Assembly (NCBI RefSeq): GCF_040655735.1
Contig: NZ_JBFAKK010000004.1
Span: 310,001-374,000, forward strand
Length of the DNA: 64,000 nucleotides
DNA from: Phytomonospora sp040655735
GTDB taxonomy: Bacteria; Actinomycetota; Actinomycetes; Mycobacteriales; Micromonosporaceae
Direction of reading: 5' to 3'
In this document: positions 7,971 to 16,885 of the stretch, in pieces
How the letters are laid out: the number at the start of each line of letters is the position of its first letter
Position numbering within the stretch: position 1 is the first letter of the stretch
Position numbers and translations under genes: made by a program
Notes under the pieces: generated by a model
Told to the model about the DNA's origin: nothing
Seen by the model: only the letters and a program-made list of their open reading frames with translations
Database searches by the model: none

Positions 7971-8822
7971 ATGGAGGACCACGGACTCTTCGGGCCGGAC
8001 TCCGTGACCTGGCCCGTGCACACCGAACTCGTCATGTGGATCGGCGGCCTGCGCGCGCTCTATCTCCAGTCCCTCCACCCCCGCGTCATGCGCGGAACCT
8101 TCCAGAACTCCGCCCTCTTCGACCCGAAGAAGGCCTGGTCGCGCTTCATCCGCACCGCCCAGTTCGTCCACGTGCGCACCTTCGGGGACAGCGCCGCCGT
8201 CGAAGCCGCCGCCGCCCGCGTCCGCGCCATCCACGCGGGCCTCACCGGCCACGACTCCGACACCGGCGAGACCTTCCGCCTCGACGAACCTTCCGGGCTG
8301 CTGTGGGTGCACTGCGCCGAGATCGACTCCTACGTCGACATCGCCCGCCGCTCCGGCGCGATACCCACCGACGAGCTCGCCGACCGCTACGTCGACGAGA
8401 ACCGCCGCGCCGCCGAGGTCCTCGGTCTCGACCTCGCCGACGTGCCGGCCAGCCGCGCCGAACTGCGTGAGTACTTCGAGGGCATGCGGCCGAGTCTGTA
8501 CGCCTGCGACGAGGCGAAACAGGGCCTGCTGCGCTCCTTCAACCCCCCGTTGCCGCGCGAACTGGCGATCCTGCGCCTCGGCGTGCCGGCGGCCAACACC
8601 CTCGCCATCAGCTCGCTGCCGGGCTGGGCGAAGGCCATGTTCGGCATCCCCACCCTGCCGGGAGCGCACACGGCCACCACCCTCCAGCTCCGCGCCCTGC
8701 GCGGGGTGACGAGCCTGGCCATGCGCGAACCGGTCGACGAGCGGATCGCCGGGTGCCGCCGTGACGCCGCGGCGATGATGAACGGCACCTTCGTCTCGAA
8801 GCTCATGCCCGCCGCTCGCTAG
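7971..8822 (+). CDS. DUF2236 (MpaB-type oxygenase family) protein
   Basis: This 283-residue helical protein matches the DUF2236/MpaB family, which includes the latex-clearing haem oxygenase and fungal MpaB. Visible family features are the N-terminal GPDSVTW, the LQSLHPRVM segment, and RVRAIHAGLTG (residues about 83-93) with the His expected near the haem. The substrate is unknown. It starts 10 bp after the DUF2871 stop with no clear ribosome site of its own. Its 3' end overlaps the convergent M20 gene by 4 bp. Confidence 0.82.
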   Translation: MEDHGLFGPDSVTWPVHTELVMWIGGLRALYLQSLHPRVMRGTFQNSALFDPKKAWSRFIRTAQFVHVRTFGDSAAVEAAAARVRAIHAGLTGHDSDTGETFRLDEPSGLLWVHCAEIDSYVDIARRSGAIPTDELADRYVDENRRAAEVLGLDLADVPASRAELREYFEGMRPSLYACDEAKQGLLRSFNPPLPRELAILRLGVPAANTLAISSLPGWAKAMFGIPTLPGAHTATTLQLRALRGVTSLAMREPVDERIAGCRRDAAAMMNGTFVSKLMPAAR

Positions 8823-9991
8823 GCCCTCCCGGCGCGCAGCGCCAGCCACCCGGCCATCGCCTTGACGCCGGCGCCGATGGCGCGCTCGTCGGGGTCGAAG
8901 GAACCCGCGTGGGGCGAGGCGGTGGCGATGTCGGCGCCGGGTGCCCGGACGCCGAGGTAGGTGTAGGTGCCGGGCAGCCGGTCGAGGAACAGGGCGAAGT
9001 CCTCGCCGTTGAACGGCATCGCGGCACGCGCGACCACCACGCCGTCGGAGACCTCCGCCAAATGCTCCCGCAGAGCCTCGGCATCCGCCGCACCGCAGAC
9101 CATCGCGGGGAACGGCTCGCCGGGGAAGTCCACAAGGGACCTGTCCTGGGCCGACGCGAGCGCGCGGATCGTGTCGCGCACCTCGCCGTGCCGGTCGGGC
9201 GGCCAGCAGCGGAAGGCGGCCGTGACCACAGCGTGCCCGTCGGTCGAGCGCTCGCTCACCCCAGCCCACACGGTGACGAAACGGGCCAGCGGGCCGTCGG
9301 GCGTGAGCAGATCGGCGACGAAACGCTCCCGCTCGGCGGCCGTCGCCGGTGGGGTAACCGTCGACAGCCCGGCGATCTCACCGGCCAGTGTCCGAGCCCG
9401 CCCGGCGGCACCGGATCCGGTCACGGTGATCTCGGCGCGGTCGAGCCCGGGCATCCCCGTCCCCGGTGTGACCGCGAAGGTTCCCGCCTCGATGGGAGCG
9501 CAGTGCAGGGCGTGGATCTCGTCGGGGCCGAAACGCCCGAGGAGATCGTCGTCGAGCATCGCGCGGGCGCCCTCCAGGGTCTCCTCGGCGGGCTGGAAGA
9601 CGAACACGATCCGGCCGCTCAGTCGTTCGCGCATCCCCGCCAAGACCCGTGCCACGCCCACCCCCACAGTGGTGTGCACGTCGTGCCCGCACAGGTGCGC
9701 GGCCTGCCCGTCGCCGCCGAACTGTTCATGCGGCGGCACGGCGTCCATGTCGGCGCGATAGGCGACCGTCCGTCCGGGATTCACTCCGGTGAGGACGCCC
9801 ACCACCCCATGGCCGCCGACCCCGACGGTGACGTCCAGACCGGCCGCGCGGAGTTCCGTCGCGACCAGCGCGGCTGTCCGGTTCTCGGCCCCCGCGAGCT
9901 CGGGATGGGCGTGAACATCACGTCGAAGGTCACGGAGTTCACCGTCGATGAGGTCGGCGGCACCGTTGACGGCGGCCTGAAGGTCGAGCAT
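8819..9991 (-). CDS. M20-family amidohydrolase/peptidase
   Basis: The ATG at 9991 is preferred to a TTG four codons upstream because GGGAG lies just before it. The 390-residue enzyme shows the metal ligands and catalytic residues of the M20D group: RADMDAVP, CGHDVH, QPAEE and HCAP in order, with a final His in ASPHAG near the C-terminus. Such enzymes deacylate N-acyl amino acids or related amides in the cytoplasm using a metal pair. The exact substrate cannot be assigned. Confidence 0.86.
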   Translation of the reverse strand: MLDLQAAVNGAADLIDGELRDLRRDVHAHPELAGAENRTAALVATELRAAGLDVTVGVGGHGVVGVLTGVNPGRTVAYRADMDAVPPHEQFGGDGQAAHLCGHDVHTTVGVGVARVLAGMRERLSGRIVFVFQPAEETLEGARAMLDDDLLGRFGPDEIHALHCAPIEAGTFAVTPGTGMPGLDRAEITVTGSGAAGRARTLAGEIAGLSTVTPPATAAERERFVADLLTPDGPLARFVTVWAGVSERSTDGHAVVTAAFRCWPPDRHGEVRDTIRALASAQDRSLVDFPGEPFPAMVCGAADAEALREHLAEVSDGVVVARAAMPFNGEDFALFLDRLPGTYTYLGVRAPGADIATASPHAGSFDPDERAIGAGVKAMAGWLALRAGRA

Positions 9992-10162
9992 GCGGACTCC
10001 CAAGTTGACGTAGTTCTGATGTCATAGTGCCGTCATCTTGGCCACGGCGCGGTAGGCCCAGCACCCCTTTTTCCGACCCGGGATCGCCGCAAGCGCCGGA
10101 CACACCCGAATCCGCCTGGATACGCTGCCCTCTCCAGTGGGCTTTCCGCACGGGGGCGAGCG

Positions 10163-11746
10163 ATGGCCGCAGACATCATCACGACGGTGACCGAGGGCTA
10201 CGCCTTCGACGAGCCCGCCGTCGGCGTCGGCGCCCTGGTCGACGACGACAAGGCCGTCCCCGACGCCAAAGTCGCCATCCCGCTGGCCATGTTCAACCGG
10301 CACGGCCTGGTGGCCGGCGCCACCGGAACCGGCAAGACGGTGACCCTGCAAGTCCTCGCCGAACAACTCGCCGAGCAGGGCGTCCCGGTGTTCCTGGCCG
10401 ACATCAAGGGGGATCTGTCGGGCATGGCGACCCCCGGGGACGGCGCCGAGAAGCTCCTCGAACGCACGGTGGAACTAGGCCAGACCTGGACTCCCGCAGC
10501 ATTCCCCGTCGAGTTCTACGCCCTGGGCGGCCAAGGCAGAGGTACACCCCTCCGCGCCACCATGACCGCCTTCGGCCCCACGCTGCTGTCGAAGGTCCTG
10601 GACCTGAACGACACCCAGGAATCCTCCCTGGGTTTGATCTTCCACTACGCCGACTCCCGGGGCCTTCCCCTCCTGGACCTCAAGGACTTGAGGGCCGTCG
10701 TCCAACACCTCACCAGCGACGAGGGCAAGGCCGAGCTGAAGGCCCTCGGAGGCCTGTCGGCCCAGACCGCCGGGGTCATCCTCCGCGCTCTCATCAACTT
10801 CGCCGACCAAGGCGCCGACCAATTCTTCGGAGAGCCCGAGTTCGACCCCACCGACCTCCTGCGCACAGGAGCCGACGGCCGCGGAACCGTCTCCATCCTG
10901 GAGCTGCCGGACCTCCAAGCCCAACCCGCGGTGTTCTCCACCTTCCTCATGTGGCTGCTGGCCGAGCTGTTCCAAGACCTCCCCGAAGTCGGCGACCAAG
11001 ACCGCCCGAAACTGGTGTTCTTCTTCGACGAGGCCCACTTGCTGTTCAACGGCTCCTCAAAGGCTTTCCTGACCGCCATCACCCAGACGGTCCGCCTGAT
11101 CCGGTCGAAGGGTGTGGGGGTGTTCTTCGTGACGCAGACGCCGAAGGATGTGCCTACGGACGTCTTGGCGCAGCTTGGTGCGCGGGTGCAGCACGCGTTG
11201 CGGGCGTTCACGCCGCAGGATGCGAAGGCGTTGAAGGCGACGGTGTCGACGTTCCCGCACTCCGCCTACGACCTGGAGGAAGACCTCACCCGTCTCGGCA
11301 TCGGCGAAGCCATGGTGACGGTCTTGGACGACAAGGGCCGGCCTACTCCTGTTGCGTGGACGCGGATGTACGCGCCTCGCTCCCACATGGGCCCGTCGGA
11401 TGAGGCCACGATGACCGGCCTGATCGAGGGGTCGGCGATGAAGGCGAAGTACGGCGTGGACGTGGACCGAGACTCCGCCTACGAGATGCTGTCGCGCAAG
11501 GTCGCCGAGGCCGCAGCCGCCGTCCCCGAACCGGCCGCCGTCCCACCGGTCCCGGCCGCGCCGAAGCACGAGCCGCTTCCACCGCTTGACCCACCGTCGA
11601 AGTCGAAGTCGCGCGCCACGAAGAAGGCCGCGAAGGCGCCCGCCTCAAGCCCCAGTGGCTTCCTCGACAACCTCGCCAAGTCCGCCGCCACGACCTTCGG
11701 TCGCGAGATCACCCGGACGTTGTTCGGCACCGCCAAGCGCCGCTGA
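10163..11746 (+). CDS. DUF853 HerA-like ATPase (intact copy)
   Basis: The 527-residue protein starts at an ATG preceded by GGGGGCGAG. It carries Walker A GATGTGKT (near residue 54), IKGDLSGM, Walker B LVFFFDEAHLLF (about 290) and a sensor region FFVTQTPKDVP, followed by a Lys/Ala/Pro-rich linker and the C-terminal SGFLDNLAKSAATTFGREI. This is the DUF853/YjgR branch of HerA-FtsK ATPases, thought to move on nucleic acid, with an unknown biological role. Decayed pieces of its 3' half recur at 14230 and 16337. Confidence 0.88.
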   Translation: MAADIITTVTEGYAFDEPAVGVGALVDDDKAVPDAKVAIPLAMFNRHGLVAGATGTGKTVTLQVLAEQLAEQGVPVFLADIKGDLSGMATPGDGAEKLLERTVELGQTWTPAAFPVEFYALGGQGRGTPLRATMTAFGPTLLSKVLDLNDTQESSLGLIFHYADSRGLPLLDLKDLRAVVQHLTSDEGKAELKALGGLSAQTAGVILRALINFADQGADQFFGEPEFDPTDLLRTGADGRGTVSILELPDLQAQPAVFSTFLMWLLAELFQDLPEVGDQDRPKLVFFFDEAHLLFNGSSKAFLTAITQTVRLIRSKGVGVFFVTQTPKDVPTDVLAQLGARVQHALRAFTPQDAKALKATVSTFPHSAYDLEEDLTRLGIGEAMVTVLDDKGRPTPVAWTRMYAPRSHMGPSDEATMTGLIEGSAMKAKYGVDVDRDSAYEMLSRKVAEAAAAVPEPAAVPPVPAAPKHEPLPPLDPPSKSKSRATKKAAKAPASSPSGFLDNLAKSAATTFGREITRTLFGTAKRR

Positions 11747-11885
11747 CGAGCCGAAGGCGGCGGCGATCCGAGTGCCAGCCCGGCTTCGTGTCAACGACCC
11801 GGTGTTCCAAGGGAGGCGCGGTGTGGGTCGCCACGTGCCGCACGACCGATCCTGTCCGATCGTTGTCGCCGGGTTGTTCGGGGGC

Positions 11886-12509
11886 TCAACCGGTGAATTC
11901 GTCGACTCCGAGGGCGAAGTTCCAGTGGCCGACCCCGTTGCCGGCGAGTGCCACCGTGACCACGCCTACTCCTTCCAGCCAGTGCGCCATTTTCAGGCCT
12001 CCGACGTCCAGTGGGCGCAGCCCGAGGCTCTCGATGAACGCCGCCACACCCGCCTTGGCCCGCGCACTGTCGCCGGCGATGAAGACGTTGGGCCGGCCAT
12101 TCTCCAGGACATTACGGAAGATGGTGTTGAACGCCTTCACCACGCTGGCGCCGGCAGGGGCCACCTTGGCGACTTCCTGCGCGATCGAGGTCTCCTCGCT
12201 GTGGGCCAGGCCGTCGAACGTGGCGTTGAAAGGGTTGCTGACGTCGACGATGACTTTGCCCGTGAGGGCGTCTCCGTACTCCGTGACGACCGGAACGACG
12301 CCGTCGTACAACAGGGCCGTGATGACGATGTCTCCGGCCGGGACAGCGGCCCACTTGCCTGTCGTCGCGCCGCCGCCCAGAGCTTTGGCCAGGGCTTGGG
12401 CCTTGGACTGATCGCGTCCCATGACCTCGACGGTGTTGCCGCCCGCTACCGCGAGCGCGCCGATCGTACGAGCCATGTTCCCCGTACCGATGAGAGTGAT
12501 GCTGCTCAT
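11886..12509 (-). CDS. NAD(P)-binding protein, F420-dependent NADP reductase-like
   Basis: The 207-residue product starts MSSITLIGTGNMA with the dinucleotide-binding loop GTGNMA at residues 8-13, followed by VEVMGRDQSKA, where Arg is suited to the 2'-phosphate of NADP. DVSNPFNAT and VVKAFNTIF are hallmarks of the F420_oxidored family. These proteins transfer hydride between NADPH and a flavin-like or F420 cofactor, or act as uncharacterised reductases. It lies downstream of the SDR gene on the same strand, probably in the TetR-controlled module. Confidence 0.82.
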   Translation of the reverse strand: MSSITLIGTGNMARTIGALAVAGGNTVEVMGRDQSKAQALAKALGGGATTGKWAAVPAGDIVITALLYDGVVPVVTEYGDALTGKVIVDVSNPFNATFDGLAHSEETSIAQEVAKVAPAGASVVKAFNTIFRNVLENGRPNVFIAGDSARAKAGVAAFIESLGLRPLDVGGLKMAHWLEGVGVVTVALAGNGVGHWNFALGVDEFTG

Positions 12510-12685
12510 GAGGTGTGCTCTCTTCCTGTTCGCGCGGTGTCGCTCTGTCTTGTTCACGCCGGGTCGGGCGCGGATGGGGTCGGCCGCGACGTTTCGGGGC
12601 CGAGCGCCGCGCCTGACCCGGCGCCGCCGGCCCGTCTTCCGCCGGTGGGTTGTGGGGCGTGTCCGCGGCGTTCCCGGTGTGTGGT

Positions 12686-13420
12686 TCAGATGGCGGTGGT
12701 GCCGCCGTCGGTGACCAGTTCCAGGCCGTTGACGTAGCTGGAGTCGTCGGAGGCGAGGAACAGGGCGACGGTGGCGATTTCTTCGGGGCGGCCCATCCTT
12801 CCCCGGGGGATGAGGGATTCGAAGGCGGCCGTGGTCGCCTCGTCGAACAGTTCCTCCTGTTTGGCGGTGGCGACCTGGCCGGGGGTCAGGACATTGACCC
12901 GGATCTTGCGGTCGCGCAGTTCGTTGAGCCAGACTCGGGCCCATGCCTGCTGGACGGCTTTGCTTCCCGCGTAGAGGCTCCAGCCGGGGAAGGCGCCGAG
13001 GGAGGCGTTCGATCCGGTCATGAAGATCGAGCCGTTGTCGTTGATCAGCGGCAGTGCTTTCTGCACGGTGAACAGGGTTCCGCGCGCGTTGAGCCAGAAG
13101 GCGCGGTGGAACTGTTCCTCGGTGATCTCGCCGAGGACGGCGGGTTCGCCCATCCCGGCGCTGGCCCACAGCACGTCGATCGAGCCCTTTTCCCGCTTGA
13201 CGGTGTCGTACAAGCGGTCCAGGTCGTCCAGTTCGGACGCGTCCCCCTGAACGGCGGTGACGTTGCGGCCGATCAGTTCGACGGCGTCGTCCAGTGCTTC
13301 CTGCCGCCGGGCCTGGATGAAGACGTGCGCGCCTTCCGCAACGAACAGTTTGGCGCCGGCCAGTGCCATGCCGGTGGATCCGCCGGTGATCACCGCTACC
13401 TTGCCGTCGAGCTTTCCCAC
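12686..13420 (-). CDS. Short-chain dehydrogenase/reductase (SDR)
   Basis: The start is the GTG at 13420, because AGAGGAG lies 5 bp before it and would overlap the alternative GTG at 13426. The 244-residue protein is a classical SDR: the cofactor loop is TGGSTGMA (residues 12-19, with Ala where the third Gly is usual), then NARG (111-114), a Ser around 137-140, and YAGSK giving the catalytic Tyr150 and Lys154. It should be an NAD(P)H-dependent oxidoreductase of unknown substrate. It is divergent from a TetR gene with operator-like repeats between them. Confidence 0.87.
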   Translation of the reverse strand: MGKLDGKVAVITGGSTGMALAGAKLFVAEGAHVFIQARRQEALDDAVELIGRNVTAVQGDASELDDLDRLYDTVKREKGSIDVLWASAGMGEPAVLGEITEEQFHRAFWLNARGTLFTVQKALPLINDNGSIFMTGSNASLGAFPGWSLYAGSKAVQQAWARVWLNELRDRKIRVNVLTPGQVATAKQEELFDEATTAAFESLIPRGRMGRPEEIATVALFLASDDSSYVNGLELVTDGGTTAI

Positions 13421-13460
13421 GATCACTCCTCTAGGGGTTGGCTGTTCGAGACGACATCCA

Positions 13461-13550
13461 AGTTAAGTACACCGCTCGGTTTGGTTAACGTAGCCCTTGG
13501 TCGGTCGGAGCGCAACTTAGGTACACCGCTCGGTACCGATCGGTCTATGC
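13461..13550. promoter_or_regulatory. Repeated operator between SDR and TetR genes
   Basis: A 20-bp sequence with core GTACACCGCTCGGT occurs twice as a direct repeat (13461-13480 and 13515-13534, 18 of 20 identical). The second copy runs into the perfect palindrome ACCGATCGGT (13535-13544). A -10-like TATGCT follows at 13546, 12 bp before the TetR ATG. This is consistent with TetR repression of both divergent genes. Confidence 0.6.
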
Positions 13551-13557
13551 TGGAGCC

Positions 13558-14199
13558 ATGACGGAGTTGGAGAAGGGCCCTCTGGGGCGGCGCCGCGGCA
13601 GGGGTGCACGCGAGCGCATCCTCACCGCGTCCCAGCTGCTGTTCCGCGATCAGGGGATCAACCGCACCGGCATGGACCAGCTCTGCGCCGAGGCTCAGGT
13701 GTCCAAGCGCACGGCCTACCAGCACTTCACCGGCAAGGACGAACTCGTCGCCGAGTACCTGCGCCGATTCGATCCCGACGTCATGCCCGGAGTGTTCGAT
13801 CGCACCGACCTCACGCCCCGCGAACGACTCCTCGCCGCCTTCGAGATACCTGCGTCCACACCCCTGTGCCCCTACATCGCGGCGGCCGTCGAACTTCACG
13901 ACCCCCAACACCCCGCATCCCAGTACGCGCGCGACTACAAGATCGCCATCGCCGCGCGGCTCACCGAAACCGCCCGCGAAGCCGGCGCCACCGACCCCGA
14001 ACAACTCGGCGAACAACTGGCGCTGCTCATCGACGGTGCCTCGGCCCGCACCCGAGTCCTCAATCGCGAATGCTTCCCCGCGGCCGCCGCCGTCGCCGCC
14101 GTCCTCATCGACAACGCCATCCCCGCGCCATCTCCTGGGCAGCCCGGCGATGACCGCGGAACCACCGAAACCGCTTCCGTTCCGGTGGGGGGCCGATGA
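13558..14199 (+). CDS. TetR-family transcriptional repressor
   Basis: The 213-residue protein has an N-terminal TetR helix-turn-helix: ARERILTASQLLFRDQGINRTGMDQLC then VSKRTAYQHFTGKDELV (together about residues 20-65). The ligand-binding part is unremarkable. It faces the SDR gene across an operator region and most likely represses that SDR/reductase pair and itself. The start codon has only GGAG two bases upstream, so translation may be leaderless. Confidence 0.88.
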   Translation: MTELEKGPLGRRRGRGARERILTASQLLFRDQGINRTGMDQLCAEAQVSKRTAYQHFTGKDELVAEYLRRFDPDVMPGVFDRTDLTPRERLLAAFEIPASTPLCPYIAAAVELHDPQHPASQYARDYKIAIAARLTETAREAGATDPEQLGEQLALLIDGASARTRVLNRECFPAAAAVAAVLIDNAIPAPSPGQPGDDRGTTETASVPVGGR

Positions 14200-14229
14200 C
14201 GGACCGAGCACGCCTCGTCTGCCGGAAAA

Positions 14230-14296
14230 GCGACGCCCTACGAGATCCTGTCGCGCAAGGTCGCCGAGACCGCCGCAGCCGTCCCCGAACCGGCCC
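14230..14296 (+). pseudogene. 67-bp remnant of a DUF853 gene (3' region)
   Basis: The sequence encodes YEILSRKVAETAAAVPEPA and aligns at base level with 11476-11545 inside the intact DUF853 gene, whose product reads YEMLSRKVAEAAAAVPEPA there. Nothing else of the gene is present on either side. It is too short to function and marks a lost second copy or a recombination scar between the TetR and sigma-factor genes. Confidence 0.75.
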
Positions 14297-14454
14297 CGCC
14301 GGAACGGCGCTGAACCGCGAGGCGAGGCTTTCGCCGGTGCACACTTGCGACCAGTCTGTGCGCAGCTATCGATCCAGATCGCGCACCTCACTTGGGCGTC
14401 GGTCCCGTCGTCGGCGACCGCCTCACTGGTGACCGGTCGAGTCGAGGGGCAAGG

Positions 14455-15444
14455 ATGGCAATGGACGGGTTCGCGGCACAGGCCCTGGAGGCATTGCGAG
14501 TGCCCTTGACCGGTTACTGCTACCGGCTGCTCGGTTCGGCGGCCGACACCGACGACGCGGTCCAGGAGACGCTGATCCGGGCCTCGTCCAAGTGGGACCT
14601 GTTCGACCCCAGTCGCAGCCGAGTGAGCACGTGGGTGCACCGGATCGCCACGAACGTGTGCCTGGACATGTTGCGTTCAGCGCGGCGCCGGGAACTGGTG
14701 GTCGACCTGGAGGCGGTCGCCGGCCGGGGCCCGGGCCTGGGAGTGCCGCTACCGCCGCAGGCGTGGGTGGAACCGATGCCCGGCACTCGGCTGATCGCGT
14801 CGCGGGACCCCGGTGAGGTCGTGCTGGAACGCGAGTCGGTGCGCTTGGCGTTCATCGCGGCGCTTCAGCACCTGGCGCCCCGCCAGCGGGCCGTCCTCAT
14901 CTTGCGCGACGTGCTCGCCTTCACCTCTCGGGAGACCGCCGAGGTCCTTGACACCACGACGGCCTCGGTGAACAGCGCCCTGCAGCGTGCACGCGCGGTG
15001 TTGGACCAGCATCGGCCCGATCCTCTCGACATCGACGATCCCGCCGATCCGGCGCAGCGGGATCTGCTGCGGCGCTACGTGCGGGCCTTCGAGGCGCACG
15101 ACGTCGCCGAGCTGACCGCGGTTCTGCGCGCCGACGCCGTCTCCACAATGCCTCCGTTCCTATGGCGGCTCGATGGAGGGCGCGCGATCGCGAGTCTCAC
15201 CGGTGCCAGCGGTGAGTGTGCGGGCGCGCGGCTGCTGCCCTGCGACGTCAACGGAGCCGAGGGCTTCGGTCAGTACCGTCCGGACGACGACGGCCTTCTC
15301 CACCCCTTCGCACTGGTCACCGTCGAGATCCGGGGCGGTCTGATCGCGCAGACCGTCATGTTCCTCGGCACGGGAGATCGCTTCGGCGAGTTCGGTCTGC
15401 CCGCCGTCATACGCCCCGAGGATTTCCTTCCCGGCGACCGATGA
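14455..15444 (+). CDS. ECF sigma factor with C-terminal SnoaL-like domain
   Basis: The chosen ATG (14455) follows GAGGGGCAAGG. The 329-residue protein has sigma region 2 (residues about 10-80, with YRLLGSAADTDDAVQETLIRA and WVHRIATNVCLDMLR), sigma region 4 (about 130-185, LAPRQRAVLILRDVLAFTSRETAEVLDTTTASVNSALQRAR) and an extra C-terminal domain (about 200-325) resembling the SnoaL/NTF2-like fold (MPPFLWRLDGG, HPFALVTVEIRGG). This is the group of ECF sigmas regulated by a fused C-terminal domain instead of a separate anti-sigma factor. The next gene is 57 bp downstream and is a plausible target or partner. Confidence 0.87.
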   Translation: MAMDGFAAQALEALRVPLTGYCYRLLGSAADTDDAVQETLIRASSKWDLFDPSRSRVSTWVHRIATNVCLDMLRSARRRELVVDLEAVAGRGPGLGVPLPPQAWVEPMPGTRLIASRDPGEVVLERESVRLAFIAALQHLAPRQRAVLILRDVLAFTSRETAEVLDTTTASVNSALQRARAVLDQHRPDPLDIDDPADPAQRDLLRRYVRAFEAHDVAELTAVLRADAVSTMPPFLWRLDGGRAIASLTGASGECAGARLLPCDVNGAEGFGQYRPDDDGLLHPFALVTVEIRGGLIAQTVMFLGTGDRFGEFGLPAVIRPEDFLPGDR

Positions 15445-15501
15445 ATTCCTTCCGTGAGCGTCGTACAAGTCGTGAAGACCCATCGACGCAGAAGGAACGA
15501 C

Positions 15502-16113
15502 ATGACCATCTCCTCAGATCATGTGACCCGCGAGGTGCGTGCGGAGCGCGAGCGCCTCGCTGACCTCTTCGCCGGTCTGGCGCCCGAGCAATGGGACGCC
15601 CCGTCGCTGTGCGCGGGCTGGCGCGTGCGCGAAGTCGTCGCCCACATGACGATGCCTTACCGCACCAAGCCGCTGAGTGTGTTGGCCGGCATCGTCCGGG
15701 CCGGTTTCTCGTTCCACCGCTACGCCGACCGCGATGCCCGAGCGACGGCGCAACGCATGGATGGAGCCGCGCTCGTGGCCCTCCTCCGTCGCAACCTCGA
15801 CAACCCCTGGCGGCCCCCGGGCGAAGGAGCCGTCAGCGCGCTGAGCCACGACGTGATCCACGGCCTCGATGCCACCGAACCGCTCGGCCTTCCAACCCCG
15901 CCGCCCGAACGCGTCGCCTTGGTGCTCGCTTCCATCGGCCCTCGGCATCTCAAGTACTTCGGAGCCGAGATCGGAGGGCGGCGGATGACGGCCACCGACG
16001 CCGACGTATCGGTCGGTGAGGGACCACAGGACGTGCCGATGCACGCCAAGGACATACTGCTGGTAGCCGCCGGTCGGATCGCCCTTGACGGTTTCCACGC
16101 TCGTCAGAGATAG
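15502..16113 (+). CDS. Mycothiol-dependent maleylpyruvate isomerase/DinB-type protein
   Basis: Starting at the ATG at 15502 (AAGGA upstream), the 203-residue product shows the MDMPI/DinB-2 pattern: ERERLADLFAGLAPEQWDAPSLCAGWRVREVVAHM, where the His binds metal, then a helical bundle with a second His in LSHDVIHGLDATEPLGLP. Members use mycothiol in actinobacteria or have unknown roles. It follows the ECF sigma gene by 57 bp in the same direction, so it is probably co-transcribed. Confidence 0.82.
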   Translation: MTISSDHVTREVRAERERLADLFAGLAPEQWDAPSLCAGWRVREVVAHMTMPYRTKPLSVLAGIVRAGFSFHRYADRDARATAQRMDGAALVALLRRNLDNPWRPPGEGAVSALSHDVIHGLDATEPLGLPTPPPERVALVLASIGPRHLKYFGAEIGGRRMTATDADVSVGEGPQDVPMHAKDILLVAAGRIALDGFHARQR

Positions 16114-16276
16114 GCGCCGGCCGTCGAGGTGAACCGGGATCTCACCTCGCGCGAGGGCCCCTGATCACGCGACCGCCCGGTGACCGACAGGTGTGCCGCA
16201 TGAGTTGAACGCGACGACGCCCCTCCTTGCGGACCGCCGCCGGCAACGTGTCGCCGTGCCCGGTGACAAGCGTGTG

Positions 16277-16313
16277 CCGAGGCCGCCGACGCGTTCTGCG
16301 TCGGTGGCCTCGG
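16277..16313 (+). terminator. Hairpin terminator downstream of MDMPI-like gene
   Basis: A 16-bp stem (16277-16292 with 16298-16313, one mismatch) has a 5-base loop GTTCT and no T tract. It lies between the MDMPI-like gene and the DUF853 remnant. I see no gene in 16114-16276. Confidence 0.65.
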
Positions 16314-16336
16314 CAAGCCTTGAAGGCTAGTGCAGG

Positions 16337-16803
16337 TTCGACGAGGATCATTTGATTCTTGCGGGCTCGTCGAAGGCGTTCCTGACGGCGATCACGCAGA
16401 CGGTCCGGCTCATTCGCTCCAAGGGCGTGGGCGTTTTCTTCGTGCCCCAGCCCCCGAAAGACGTCCCCGCCCCTTCCTCGCCCAACTGGGCGCCCGCGTC
16501 CAGCACGCGCTGCGGGCGTTCACGACGCAGGATGCGACCATGAACGGCCTGATCGAGGGGTCGGCGATGAGGGCCGAATACGGCACCGACATCGACCGCG
16601 GCTCGGCCTACGAGATCTTGGCCAGCAAGGTCGCCGAGGCGGAGGCAGCCGCCCCCGACCCCGCCGCCGCCCCGGTCCCGACCGCACCGAAGTACGAGCC
16701 GCTGCCCCGCTGGACCGGCCTCGAAGTCGAAGTCGCGCGACGAAGAAGGCGGCCAAGGCTCCCGCGTCGAGCCCGAGCGGGTTCCTCGACAACCTCGTGT
16801 TGA
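16337..16803 (+). pseudogene. Degenerate DUF853 fragment with frameshifts and an internal deletion
   Basis: The fragment begins at the Walker B part (FDEDHLILAGSSKAF, then TQTVRLIRSKGVGVFFV) and follows the intact gene at 11028-11680. A frameshift occurs after PPKDVP (near 16465-16475). About 190 bp are missing between QDA and MNGLIEGSAM. A second frameshift follows EPLP (near 16700-16715). It ends at SGFLDNL without the last 25 or so codons. There is no start region or N-terminal Walker A. It is clearly non-functional and clearly homologous to the intact copy 4.6 kb upstream. Confidence 0.85.
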
Positions 16804-16885
16804 GGACTTTCGCATCTGTCGGTCCGCTTATCGTGGGAGCAGGCTCGCAGTGAGGGCCATGCCTCGCCTGAGAGGGGAATCGACC

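Noticed and set aside
10027..11403. 458-codon frame overlapping the DUF853 gene
   Set aside because: It is an Arg/Pro-rich frame shadow; the real frame carries Walker A and B motifs.
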